A program made the translations under genes and the position numbers. DNA of 64,000 bases. Source: Geobacillus subterraneus. GTDB taxonomy: Bacteria > Bacillota > Bacilli > Bacillales > Anoxybacillaceae. Of this stretch, positions 33,325 through 41,010 are shown piece after piece. Below the pieces are notes generated by a model. That model did no database searches and had not been told where the DNA came from. It saw only the letters and a program-made list of their open reading frames with translations. Position 1 is the stretch's first letter, and each line of letters opens with the position of its first letter. The stretch is taken from assembly GCF_001618685.1 (NCBI RefSeq), contig NZ_CP014342.1, positions 1,488,001 through 1,552,000 on the forward strand. The letters run 5' to 3'.

Positions 33325-35481
33325 ATGAAAATCATTATCGCGGAAAAACCGGATCAAGGGGCGACGCTCGCCTCGATTTTCCGGACGAAAAAACGACAAG
33401 GCTATATCGAGATTTTGCCAAACGACTTGTTTCCGGATGGGGCGTACATGACATGGGCGATCGGGCATTTGTTCCAACTCGCCCCGCCCGAGCGGTACCG
33501 CCCGGAATGGAAGCGGTGGTCGCTGAAGGCGCTGCCGATCATTCCCGAACGGTTTGAATACGAAGTGGAAAAGGCGAAAGCGAAGCAGTTTCGCATTGTG
33601 AAAGAACTGCTGCGGAAGCCGGAAGTGACGGAAATCATCCATGCAGGAGACGCCGGGCGCGAAGGGGAGCTCATTGTGCGCAACGTGATCCGCCTGAGCG
33701 GCGTCCACAAACCGATCAAGCGGCTTTGGCTGTCGTCATTAACCCCGAAGGCCATCGAGGAAGGGTTTCGCCGTTTGCTTGATGAGCGAACGACGCGCCC
33801 GCTCTATGAAGAAGCGTACGCCCGCGCCTGCGCCGATTGGCTCGTCGGCATGAACGCCTCGCGCGCCTACAGCTTGTTGCTGAAGGAGCGCGGGATGAAC
33901 GATGTGTTCTCCGTCGGGCGCGTGCAGACGCCGACATTGGCTCTCATTGTCCGGCGCGAGCGGGAAATTGAACAGTTTCGCCCTGAACCGTTTTGGGAAG
34001 TCGTCGCTTCGTTTGTCATCGGCGATAAGCGCTATGAAGGAAAATGGACGGATGAAAACGGCCAAACGCGCCTCAAGGACGAAGCAATGGCGAAACAGAT
34101 CGCGGCTTTTTGCCGCGGGAAGCGGGCGGAAGTCGCCGCCGTCCGTACGGAGCGAAAAACGTTTCAACCGCCGCCCTTGTTCAATTTATCGACGCTGCAG
34201 GCGACGGCGAACAAGCTGTACCGCTTTTCGCCGAAAAAAACGCTCGATGTGCTGCAGTCGCTCTATCAAAAAGGCATCGTCTCCTATCCGCGCTCTGATT
34301 CGATGCATGTGACTAGGGGAGAGGCGGAAACGTTCCCGGCCATTTTACAAAAGCTGTCGTCGTTTCCGGCGTACGCTTCGTATTTTCCGGTGCCGCATCC
34401 CTCCATTTTACACAATAAACGTTATGTAAACGAGAAGAAAGTGACTGACCATTACGCCATCATCCCGACCGAACAAGTCATTGATCCGGAAAAGCTGTCA
34501 TCCGACGAGCGGAACGTGTATGATTTAGTCGTCCGCCGCTTGATTGCCGCCCACTACCAGGCGGCGATCATCGACTATACGACGGTTGCGACGTTGGTTG
34601 ATGGACGGGCTCGTTTCATCACGAAAGGAAGACAAGTCATTGAGGAAGGATGGCGCGCGGTTATTCGCCCGCATGAAGAGGAAAAGGAAACGGTGCTTCC
34701 ATTGCTCCGTCAAGGTGAAGCGGGCAAAGTGGCGGACGTCCAAGTAAAGGAAGGAAAAACGGAGCCGCCGAAACGGTATACGGAAGGGCAGCTCATTACG
34801 CTCATGAAAACAGCCGGAAAGTTTTTAGATGACGAAGCGCTTGAAAAAGTGCTCGCCAAAACGGAAGGGCTCGGCACGGAGGCGACAAGGGCGGCGATCA
34901 TTACGATGCTGAAGGAACGAAAATATATTGAAGTCAAAAATAACCTTGTCTATGCGACCGACAAGGCGAAAGTATTGATCGAGGCGCTCGGCGGCACGAT
35001 TCTCGCCTCGCCGGAAATGACGGCGAAATGGGAGCAGCGCTTAAGCGAAATTGGCGAAGGAACGGCCTCCTCGGCTGCGTTTATGGAACAGGTGAAAAAG
35101 CTGGCGCAAAAAGTGGTCACCGATGCCATCGCCGCTGCGCCAAGCTGGAATTTCAGCGGGCTTGACACCGCTTCGATCCAGCGGACGAAAACGAAAAAAA
35201 CGGTCGGTGAGCCGCTCGGGCGCTGCCCGCTTTGCGGCGGAACCGTCATCGACAAAGGAACGTTGTACGGCTGTGACCAGTACGCGAAAACAAAATGCTC
35301 GTTTACGATCTCCAAACGCATTCTCGGCCAATCGATTTCGGCGGCGAATGTGAAAAAGCTGCTGGCACAAGGAAAAACAAATGTCATCAAAGGATTCAAA
35401 AAAGGCGGAAAAACGTTTGACGCTGTCCTTGTGTGGGATGAAAACGACAAGAAGCTGTCTTTTCAGTTTCCAAAACGGTGA
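33325..35481 (+). CDS. topB: DNA topoisomerase III
   Basis: The 718-residue type IA topoisomerase relaxes and decatenates DNA. The Toprim domain is at the N-terminus (KIIIAEKPDQGATLA; GDAGREGELIVRNV near residue 110), and the active tyrosine is Tyr321 in GIVSYPRSDSMHVT. A single C-terminal zinc-type module, with CPLCGG near residue 633 and CDQYAKTKC, precedes a Lys-rich tail. Length and layout match Bacillus TopB. AGGGGAG lies upstream of the ATG. It is the second gene after the aldo/keto reductase, with a terminator directly after it. Confidence 0.95.
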   Translation: MKIIIAEKPDQGATLASIFRTKKRQGYIEILPNDLFPDGAYMTWAIGHLFQLAPPERYRPEWKRWSLKALPIIPERFEYEVEKAKAKQFRIVKELLRKPEVTEIIHAGDAGREGELIVRNVIRLSGVHKPIKRLWLSSLTPKAIEEGFRRLLDERTTRPLYEEAYARACADWLVGMNASRAYSLLLKERGMNDVFSVGRVQTPTLALIVRREREIEQFRPEPFWEVVASFVIGDKRYEGKWTDENGQTRLKDEAMAKQIAAFCRGKRAEVAAVRTERKTFQPPPLFNLSTLQATANKLYRFSPKKTLDVLQSLYQKGIVSYPRSDSMHVTRGEAETFPAILQKLSSFPAYASYFPVPHPSILHNKRYVNEKKVTDHYAIIPTEQVIDPEKLSSDERNVYDLVVRRLIAAHYQAAIIDYTTVATLVDGRARFITKGRQVIEEGWRAVIRPHEEEKETVLPLLRQGEAGKVADVQVKEGKTEPPKRYTEGQLITLMKTAGKFLDDEALEKVLAKTEGLGTEATRAAIITMLKERKYIEVKNNLVYATDKAKVLIEALGGTILASPEMTAKWEQRLSEIGEGTASSAAFMEQVKKLAQKVVTDAIAAAPSWNFSGLDTASIQRTKTKKTVGEPLGRCPLCGGTVIDKGTLYGCDQYAKTKCSFTISKRILGQSISAANVKKLLAQGKTNVIKGFKKGGKTFDAVLVWDENDKKLSFQFPKR

Positions 35482-35506
35482 CGGAAGGCAACAGAGGAAA
35501 TAGGGA

Positions 35507-35552
35507 CGGGACGCCTGACCCAAGGGTGGACCGATGGCGTCCCGCTTTTTTT
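35507..35552 (+). terminator. Terminator after topB
   Basis: CGGGACGCC and GGCGTCCCG pair around a 20-nt loop and are followed by C and seven T. Confidence 0.88.
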
Positions 35553-35557
35553 GCCGG

Positions 35558-35632
35558 TTACTCCGTTTGCGGCTCTTGAACCCGTTCCATCAACCGCTCC
35601 GGCTCGCTTGGCGCGGCAAAACCGAACCGCAT
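35558..35632 (-). CDS. Possible small protein (24 aa)
   Basis: A 24-codon frame (starting MRFGFAAPSEPERLM, Glu-rich) is preceded by AAAAGGAGG at ideal 7-nt spacing from its ATG at 35632. It shares no recognisable family. It could be a real micropeptide or a remnant; the strong ribosome binding site is the only support. Confidence 0.35.
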   Translation of the reverse strand: MRFGFAAPSEPERLMERVQEPQTE

Positions 35633-35701
35633 GATCCGGCCTCCTTTTTCATAAATGATACACCGAATCGGATCAGATGGAAACGATTTTGCTTTTAAAC
35701 A

Positions 35702-35725
35702 ATAATAGTATTATGTAAACAAAAA
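35702..35725 (+). repeat. 24-bp dispersed repeat, copy 2
   Basis: This copy matches 1656-1679 with one mismatch. Here the AT-rich half is a perfect palindrome (ATAATA-G-TATTAT). On the minus strand its poly-A end serves as the T tract of the glpQ-like terminator. Confidence 0.6.
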
Positions 35726-35769
35726 TCCCGGCCGTCTCCCTGAAGGCTAGTCAATGGTCGGGCGGCCGG
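35722..35769 (-). terminator. Probable terminator of glycerophosphodiesterase gene
   Basis: On the minus strand CCGGCCG, overlapping the last codons, pairs with CGGCCGG across a loop of about 28 nt and is followed by five T. Confidence 0.55.
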
Positions 35770-36620
35770 CGGCAAGCGGCGATGCGAGCTGGGCGGTCGG
35801 GATAGTCGGTAAAGATCCCGTCCACGCCCATGGCGCATAGGCGCGCCAGATCGTGCGGTGCATTGACGGTATAGACATGCACGATGAGCCCGCGGCTATG
35901 AGCGGCATTCACCCACTCTTTACTGGCGAGCGAAAGCGGCAAGCCGATGCCATCGGCATAGACGGCGACCCGCTCTAGCAGCTCGTCCGGGCTGATACGG
36001 GCCGTCTCGCGTTCTCCGATGAGCTGAATGAGCGGAATGCCGCGCGGGGTGAGGGGCCTTAGCGCCTGCAAACTCTCAGGATGAAATGATTGAAATATGA
36101 TGCGGCCGCGCTGTAAATCATGATGTTTTTGCAGTAGCTGTACGACCGCTTTTTCGATGCCGGGCTGCTTTAATTCAATATACAAAGGGGCGTCGATTCG
36201 TTCTGCTTCCAACGTGTGTATGATCTCCTCAAGGGTCGGGATCGGTTCGCCGGCAAAGCGCTTGCTAAACCACGAGCCGGCATCAAGCCGCTTCAGCTCG
36301 GCGAGCGAAAAATCGCCAACGTGCCACGGTGAACGGTGAGGGTAGACGGTTTCGGCATTCGTCGTCCGGGCGAGCGTTGTATCATGCATGGCGATGAGCT
36401 TTCCGTCTTTCGTCATCCGCACGTCAACCTCAATATAATCAGCGTGCATGCGGCCGGCAAGCCGGTAGGAGGCAAGTGTATGTTCCGGTGCATGCCCGGA
36501 AGCGCCGCGATGGGCGATGATGATCGGCTCACGGGCGACAGACGGCTGTGGAGCAGCCGAAGAAGCTAAGCCTAGCGGCAGCCATAACAGGAATCCGACA
36601 TAGAGCCATATTCGGCGCAA
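35751..36620 (-). CDS. glpQ: Secreted glycerophosphodiester phosphodiesterase
   Basis: The 289-residue GDPD-family enzyme splits glycerophosphodiesters into sn-glycerol 3-phosphate and alcohol, giving phosphate and carbon from lipid or teichoic acid debris. A signal peptide (residues 1-25) makes it extracellular. Catalytic landmarks are IAHRGASGHAPEHT (His37, Arg38, Glu near 46), YIEVDVRMTKDG, MHDTTLARTT (His78) and LYIELKQPG. The C-terminus has GVDGIFTDYPDRP. The start is TTG at 36620, 7 nt after GGGGG. A PHO box upstream predicts induction by phosphate starvation, as for B. subtilis glpQ. Confidence 0.92.
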   Translation of the reverse strand: MRRIWLYVGFLLWLPLGLASSAAPQPSVAREPIIIAHRGASGHAPEHTLASYRLAGRMHADYIEVDVRMTKDGKLIAMHDTTLARTTNAETVYPHRSPWHVGDFSLAELKRLDAGSWFSKRFAGEPIPTLEEIIHTLEAERIDAPLYIELKQPGIEKAVVQLLQKHHDLQRGRIIFQSFHPESLQALRPLTPRGIPLIQLIGERETARISPDELLERVAVYADGIGLPLSLASKEWVNAAHSRGLIVHVYTVNAPHDLARLCAMGVDGIFTDYPDRPARIAACRRPPDH

Positions 36621-36643
36621 CGTCGTTCCCCCTTTCTGTTTGC

Positions 36644-36697
36644 ATCATACCTTATTGGAATGAAGCGATTGTGAAGAGATGATGAAGATGTGGTAAA
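36644..36697 (-). promoter_or_regulatory. PHO box (PhoP-binding repeats) and -10 of glpQ
   Basis: On the minus strand four TT(C/T)A-type hexamers (TTTACC, TTCATC, TTCACA, TTCATT) occur with exactly 11-bp periodicity from 36697 to 36659, followed after 9 bp by TATGAT (36649-36644). Counting from the expected start site, the repeats span about -60 to -22, the classic arrangement for PhoP~P activation in Bacillus (consensus TT(A/C/T)A(C/T)A). Confidence 0.78.
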
Positions 36698-36810
36698 ACG
36701 TGCGGAACATGAATCCTTATCGGTATTTTGCCGCCTGTTGCAAAATGATATTCGTTTTGATGCATAAAGGGAGACCTCTTGCTGCATACTGTAAGTGACA
36801 ACAAAGACGT

Positions 36811-36882
36811 TGGGCTATAGCCAAGCGGTAAGGCAACGGACTTTGACTCCGTGATGCGCTGGTTCGAATCCAGCTAGCCCAG
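36811..36882 (+). tRNA. tRNA-Gln (anticodon TTG)
   Basis: A complete 72-nt cloverleaf is visible: acceptor stem TGGGCTA/TAGCCCA, D loop AGCCAAGCGGTAAGGC, anticodon stem ACGGA/TCCGT with loop CTTTGAC (anticodon TTG), and T arm GCTGGTTCGAATCCAGC. The discriminator is G and CCA is not encoded. The U-A first acceptor pair is typical of Gln tRNA. Confidence 0.97.
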
Positions 36883-36921
36883 CTGAATAAGCCGGCTAGG
36901 GCGGATCGGCCTTTGGCTGGC

Positions 36922-36960
36922 AAAAACGGTCTCTGCCACTTCGGCACGGGGCCGTTTTTT
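36922..36960 (+). terminator. Terminator after tRNA-Gln
   Basis: AAAAACGGTCTCTGCC pairs imperfectly with GGCACGGGGCCGTTTTTT and ends in six T. Confidence 0.8.
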
Positions 36961-37106
36961 CGTCTGAAAGCAGTTCCACGCCGGTAGGACAAAGAGGCGG
37001 ATGATGCCATTCGCGATGCGAAGTTAACGAATGGTTGCTAAAAAATCGTCACGGCAGCAGGATTTTGACGAATGGTGGCGAATGTAAAACGAACGAAGGG
37101 AGAGGA

Positions 37107-37598
37107 ATGATGATGAAAACGGCTGATTTATGCGATCAATTTCTTGACGAGCTGCAAGTGTGCGAACTTGCCTTCCAATCGTACGGCGGAAAGCGGGCGT
37201 TTTCTGGACCGATTGCCACTGTTGACGTGTTTGAAGACAACGTGCTTGTCCGCGAAGCGCTCGAGACGGTGCCGCCGGGCACGGTGCTTGTTGTTGACGG
37301 AAAAGGGTCGCGCCGCGTCGCGCTATTAGGCGACCGATTGGCGCAAATCGCCTGCGAGAGAGGGCTCGCTGGCGTCATCATTCACGGCTGCATTCGCGAT
37401 TCCGCAGAAATCAGCGCGATGCCGATTGGCGTGATGGCCATTGGCACTTGCCCGGTGAAAAGCAAAAAAGAGGGAAAAGGCGCCCGCGATGTCGTGCTTG
37501 AATTTGGCGGCGTCCGTTGGGAGCCAGGCGCGTATGTGTATGCGGATGCAGATGGCATTGTCATTGCGCGAACGAACTTGTCGGAAAAAAACGGTTGA
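37107..37598 (+). CDS. RraA family protein / HMG aldolase-like
   Basis: The product (163 residues from the first of three adjacent ATG codons; 37110 or 37113 are equally possible) belongs to the RraA fold, a family that includes regulators of RNase E activity in proteobacteria and 4-hydroxy-4-methyl-2-oxoglutarate/oxaloacetate aldolases. Landmarks are FSGPIATVDVFEDN (about 30-43), VVDGKGSRRVALLGD and the IHGCIRDSAEI motif with the Arg-Asp pair that binds metal and substrate in the aldolases. Bacilli lack the E. coli type RNase E, so a metabolic role is more likely (inference). GGGAGAGG precedes the ATG cluster. Confidence 0.85.
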   Translation: MMMKTADLCDQFLDELQVCELAFQSYGGKRAFSGPIATVDVFEDNVLVREALETVPPGTVLVVDGKGSRRVALLGDRLAQIACERGLAGVIIHGCIRDSAEISAMPIGVMAIGTCPVKSKKEGKGARDVVLEFGGVRWEPGAYVYADADGIVIARTNLSEKNG

Positions 37599-37670
37599 CG
37601 ATGAAGCCATCGTTGTACTACGATGAAAAAGGATGCTTGTTCCATGACAGCGTATATATTGGCGAAAGGC

Positions 37671-37839
37671 AAACAAGGTGCCCGGCCTGCTTAGGGCTTG
37701 GGTGAAAAGGGAAGTACGGTGAAAAGCCGTCACGGTACCCGCCACTGTGATGGGGAGTTTTGCGGCAACAAGTCACTGAAGGATTCTTCGGGAAGGCGCC
37801 GCAAAGCGATGATCCTAAGTCAGGAGACCTGCCTTGTTT
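37671..37839 (+). promoter_or_regulatory. Adenosylcobalamin riboswitch
   Basis: Outer pairing AAACAAGG (37671) with CCTTGTTT (37832-37839) closes the aptamer. Conserved cobalamin-riboswitch parts are the GCCGTCACGG...CCCGCCACTGTGATG core (about 37725-37752) and the B12 box AGTCAGGAGACCTGCC (about 37818-37833). A terminator hairpin follows about 100 nt downstream and precedes the cobalamin operon, so binding of adenosylcobalamin should stop transcription of the whole pathway. The spacer 37599-37670 has an AT-rich TATATATT near 37653 that may be the -10 box. Confidence 0.95.
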
Positions 37840-37940
37840 GCATCGGACGGATGCCTACGGGAATATAGGCAGACGTGCGGGAGAATGATGGCTGAATGAG
37901 GCTTCGTTTGGCTTATTTTTGGCTTCGTACGCATTTTTCT

Positions 37941-37975
37941 GCACCTCTGCGCTAGAGGTGCTTTTTTATTTTTCT
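37941..37975 (+). terminator. Expression-platform terminator of the cobalamin riboswitch
   Basis: GCACCTCT, loop GCGCT, AGAGGTGC and a run of six T then ATTTTTC. It lies between the B12 box and the first operon gene and is the expected ligand-controlled terminator. Confidence 0.88.
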
Positions 37976-38030
37976 TTGAGCGAAGCTGAAAGGTTTTCAT
38001 TTCTACCAATCTTGCAAAAGGAGGAATTGG

Positions 38031-38435
38031 ATGGCGACGTGGGATTTGCGGGGAATGAGGCATCATCTGTTGATTTGCAACGGCGGGACGTGCCTGCGCC
38101 ATGGCGGGGAGGAAGTGACGCTGGCGGTGCGTGAAGAGATCGCCCGCCTTGGATTGGACGATCTCGTTCATACGACAAGAACGCGCTGCAACGGCCGCTG
38201 CCAGGACGCGTGCGTGCTGATCGTCTACCCGGATGGCGTCTGGTATCGGCTGATGACACCGGAAAAGGCGCGGGAGGTGGTGCGCATCCATCTTTGCGAA
38301 GGGGCGCCGATTCGCGAATGGGCGACGTATGAGTTTGATGAGGAGGCAGGATGCAGATGGACGCCAGCAGGGGAAAGCGAAGCGCCGGTTGGGAAGCGGA
38401 AAACGGCCAATGAACAGAAGGAGGTGAATCGATAA
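38031..38435 (+). CDS. cbiW: CbiW-type [2Fe-2S] thioredoxin-like ferredoxin
   Basis: The 134-residue protein resembles thioredoxin-fold [2Fe-2S] ferredoxins: CNGGTC near residue 16 and TRCNGRCQDAC near residues 53-62 supply the four cysteines. In B. megaterium the first gene of the anaerobic cobalamin operon is cbiW, an Fe-S protein of unsettled function, and this gene has the same place. An electron-transfer role for a reductive step of corrin synthesis, or for cobalt reduction before adenosylation, is inference. AAAGGAGG precedes the ATG. The C-terminal 35 residues are charged and poorly structured. Confidence 0.8.
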   Translation: MATWDLRGMRHHLLICNGGTCLRHGGEEVTLAVREEIARLGLDDLVHTTRTRCNGRCQDACVLIVYPDGVWYRLMTPEKAREVVRIHLCEGAPIREWATYEFDEEAGCRWTPAGESEAPVGKRKTANEQKEVNR

Positions 38436-38438
38436 ACG

Positions 38439-39179
38439 ATGCGAACAAGACGTTGGCTTGCCATCGCGGCGTTATTGGCGGGTTATTTCTTCGTGACGAA
38501 TGAACAAGAAGCGTACGCGATGCACATTATGGAAGGGTTTTTGCCAGCGAAATGGGCGCTGTTTTGGTGGGGATTGTTTCTTCCTTTTTTCTTGGTTGGT
38601 TTACGTCGTCTTGTCCGCACGCTGAAAGAGCATCCGGAGCAAAAGCTGCTCATGGCATTGGCCGGGGCGTTTACGTTCGTGCTGTCGGCGCTGAAAATTC
38701 CGTCCGTCACCGGCAGTAGCTCCCACCCGACCGGCATCGGCTTCGGGGCGGCGTTGTTTGGGCCATGGGTGATGGTTGTTATCGGCACGATGGTTCTTCT
38801 GTTCCAAGCTTTGCTGCTTGCTCATGGTGGATTGACGACATTGGGGGCAAACGCTTTGTCGATGGCGGTCGTTGGGCCATTGGTTGCGTTTACTGTGTAT
38901 CAGCTGCATCGCCGCCGTTTCGTATCGCAGCGGATGGCGCTGTTTTTGGCCGCTTGTTTGTCCGATTTGGCCACGTATGTGACCACATCCGTCCAGCTGG
39001 CTTTGGCATTTCCGGCCCCAGAGGGCGGCGTGCTCGCTTCGTTTTTGAAATTTGCCGGTATTTTTGCCATCACTCAAGTGCCGCTGGCGGTGACAGAAGG
39101 CATTTTGACGGTGATGGTCTGGAACTGGCTTGCTTCATACCAAGCCTCTCCGCTATTCCAACGAGAAAAGGGGGCGTGA
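38439..39179 (+). CDS. cbiM: Cobalt ECF transporter substrate-binding protein
   Basis: CbiM (246 residues) is the cobalt-specific S component of the ECF transporter CbiMNQO. It begins with a cleavable leader ending in YA, exposing MHIMEGFLP; the free N-terminal Met-His of mature CbiM forms the metal site. Six or seven further membrane segments follow, with [16 protein letters not shown] and [18 protein letters not shown] as signature stretches. GGAGGTG lies 14 nt upstream of the ATG, rather distant. It follows cbiW after 3 nt. Confidence 0.95.
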   Translation: MRTRRWLAIAALLAGYFFVTNEQEAYAMHIMEGFLPAKWALFWWGLFLPFFLVGLRRLVRTLKEHPEQKLLMALAGAFTFVLSALKIPSVTGSSSHPTGIGFGAALFGPWVMVVIGTMVLLFQALLLAHGGLTTLGANALSMAVVGPLVAFTVYQLHRRRFVSQRMALFLAACLSDLATYVTTSVQLALAFPAPEGGVLASFLKFAGIFAITQVPLAVTEGILTVMVWNWLASYQASPLFQREKGA

Positions 39180-39183
39180 TTCG

Positions 39184-39477
39184 ATGAAAAAAAACCGGTG
39201 GCTGTTCGCTTTCGTCTTGGTGTTGATCCTCCTTCCGCTTTGGTGGGCGCGCGGCTCGGAATTTGGCGGCACCGACGACCAGGCGGAACGGGCGATTCAA
39301 ACGCTCGCTCCGCATTATCGGCCGTGGTTTGAATCGATTTTCACCCCGCCGGGCGGCGAAGTGGAAACGCTGCTGTTCTCGCTGCAAGCCGCTCTTGGCG
39401 CCGGCGTCATCGGCTACGTGATCGGCCTGTATAAAGGGCGATCGGAACGGAAGAACGGGCATGATTCGCGAGTTTGA
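39184..39477 (+). CDS. cbiN: Cobalt ECF transporter auxiliary subunit
   Basis: CbiN (97 residues) has two membrane helices (residues 6-22 and 76-94) flanking an extracellular loop with GSEFGGTDDQAE, the loop that helps load cobalt into CbiM. ATG 39184 is chosen because AAGGGGG precedes it at 11 nt and the first helix then starts at residue 6; an upstream ATG at 39130 lies inside cbiM. It lies 4 nt after cbiM and overlaps cbiQ by 17 nt. Confidence 0.93.
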   Translation: MKKNRWLFAFVLVLILLPLWWARGSEFGGTDDQAERAIQTLAPHYRPWFESIFTPPGGEVETLLFSLQAALGAGVIGYVIGLYKGRSERKNGHDSRV

Positions 39478-40189
39478 TCGGTTCGCCTACGACAATCGGC
39501 TGCGAACGTGGCGAGCGGAATGGAAGTTCGCGATGGCGGTGATCTTGTTGGTGCTTGGGATGATGAGCAGCTGGCGCGAACAGTTGCTCATGATGGCGGG
39601 GATGACGTATTGGATCATTGGCCGGGCCGGTGTCCCGTTTTCACTGTATGGAAAAGCAATGGCCGCCGCTTCGGTTTTTTTAGGAGTCAGCTTATTGACA
39701 ATGATCGTTTCTATTTCTTTTCCTCTTCGGTTATCCATTGCCTATAGCCAGCTGCGGCCAGCCGCTGAACTGGCCGTTCGCTCTTTGTCGGCGTGGTCTT
39801 GTTTGTTTTTCCTTCTGATCACTACGCCGGCGCCGGAATGGTTTGCCGTCCTGCGGCGTTGCCGTCTTCCGGCGGCAGTCATCGAGCTTTGTTTTCTGAT
39901 GTACCGCTTCATCTTTTTGCTTGAGCACGCAGCGGTTGAGCTGTGGCTGGCGTTGCGCGCCCGCAATGGAGGAACACATTGGCGGCATGGGGGGATGCTT
40001 ATGTACCAATTGTGGCTGAAGGCCGGGCAATCGTACGAAGCGCTCGGGCGTGCGCTTGCCGCTCGCGGGGGAATCGATTCGTTTGTCTATCGGCATCAGC
40101 CGTTGGAAACAAAACCACACACCATTGACATGACAGCCGGCGCCGCGTTGATCGTGCTGCTGCTCGGGTTGATTTGGTGGAAAGGGTGA
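39461..40189 (+). CDS. cbiQ: Cobalt ECF transporter transmembrane (T) component
   Basis: CbiQ (242 residues) is the membrane coupling protein connecting CbiM to the ATPase. It starts IREFDRFAYDNRLRTW, as CbiQ proteins do, has about five hydrophobic segments and carries the cytoplasmic Ala-Arg-Gly type coupling motifs (LALRARNGG near 165 and GRALAARGG near 195) that contact the ATPase. It overlaps cbiN by 17 nt. Confidence 0.93.
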   Translation: MIREFDRFAYDNRLRTWRAEWKFAMAVILLVLGMMSSWREQLLMMAGMTYWIIGRAGVPFSLYGKAMAAASVFLGVSLLTMIVSISFPLRLSIAYSQLRPAAELAVRSLSAWSCLFFLLITTPAPEWFAVLRRCRLPAAVIELCFLMYRFIFLLEHAAVELWLALRARNGGTHWRHGGMLMYQLWLKAGQSYEALGRALAARGGIDSFVYRHQPLETKPHTIDMTAGAALIVLLLGLIWWKG

Positions 40190-40194
40190 AAGAG

Positions 40195-41010
40195 TTGCTG
40201 CTGCGGATGGAACAAGTGTGCTATGCCTATGATTCCTCGCGTGATGTGCTCAACGGGGTTGATTGGGAAATTCCAGCAGGAAAAAAATACGCGCTCATCG
40301 GCGCAAACGGCTGCGGCAAAACGACGCTGTTTCTTCATCTGAACGGATTGCTGCGGGCGCAGTCAGGCGCGCTGTATTGGAAAGGGAGCAACATGTATGA
40401 ACGCGGGGCCGATTGGCGGCGCTGGCGGCGCGAAGTCAGCCTCGTTTTTCAAAATCCGGAACATCAGCTGATTGCGCCGCTCGTGCGCGATGAATTGGCG
40501 ATTAGCCTCGCTCACGCTGGGGTCAATGAAGAACAGATGAGAACCGCTTTGTCGACGCTTGTTGATGAATACGGGCTCGGTGATTGGCTCGATCGCCCCA
40601 CCCACCAGCTTAGCCTCGGACAGAAAAAATGGCTGACGCTTTGTTCGGCGATGGTGACAAAGCCGGACTTGCTTGTGTTGGATGAACCGACAGCGTATTT
40701 GGACCAGCATCAAACGAAACAGTTTTTGCGGCAAATCAATGTCATTCATCAAAGGGGAACGACCGTGCTCATTGCCACGCATGATATGGATTTCGTCTGG
40801 CAATGGGCCGATTGGGTCGCCGTCATGCACGAAGGCCGGATTGTCAAGCAAGGAGCACCGGAAGACGTTTTTGCTGATCGCCGTCAGCTGCTCGCTGTCC
40901 GTTTGGACGTGCCGCTGTTTGTTCGATTCTGGAAGGAGTGGGGACCGAAGGAAGTCTCGATGCCGCGGCCATGGCCAGAAGAAAAAGGAGGGGAAACGCA
41001 TGGGGGGTAA
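40195..41010 (+). CDS. cbiO: Cobalt ECF transporter ATPase
   Basis: CbiO (271 residues) energises cobalt uptake. Walker A is GANGCGKTT, the signature LSLGQKKWL, Walker B LLVLDEPTAYLD and the switch His lies in ATHDMDF. A TTG at 40195 is preferred: AAAGGGTGA lies 5-7 nt upstream and it starts 5 nt after the cbiQ stop. An upstream TTG at 40174 and the ATG at 40207 are possible alternatives. The C-terminus overlaps cbiH60 by 11 nt. Confidence 0.93.
   Translation: MLLRMEQVCYAYDSSRDVLNGVDWEIPAGKKYALIGANGCGKTTLFLHLNGLLRAQSGALYWKGSNMYERGADWRRWRREVSLVFQNPEHQLIAPLVRDELAISLAHAGVNEEQMRTALSTLVDEYGLGDWLDRPTHQLSLGQKKWLTLCSAMVTKPDLLVLDEPTAYLDQHQTKQFLRQINVIHQRGTTVLIATHDMDFVWQWADWVAVMHEGRIVKQGAPEDVFADRRQLLAVRLDVPLFVRFWKEWGPKEVSMPRPWPEEKGGETHGG

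Noticed and set aside
35716-35725. The 24-bp repeat as a sigma-A promoter (TTTACA plus TATTAT on the minus strand)
   Set aside because: The two hexamers are far too close together to be -35 and -10 boxes of one promoter.
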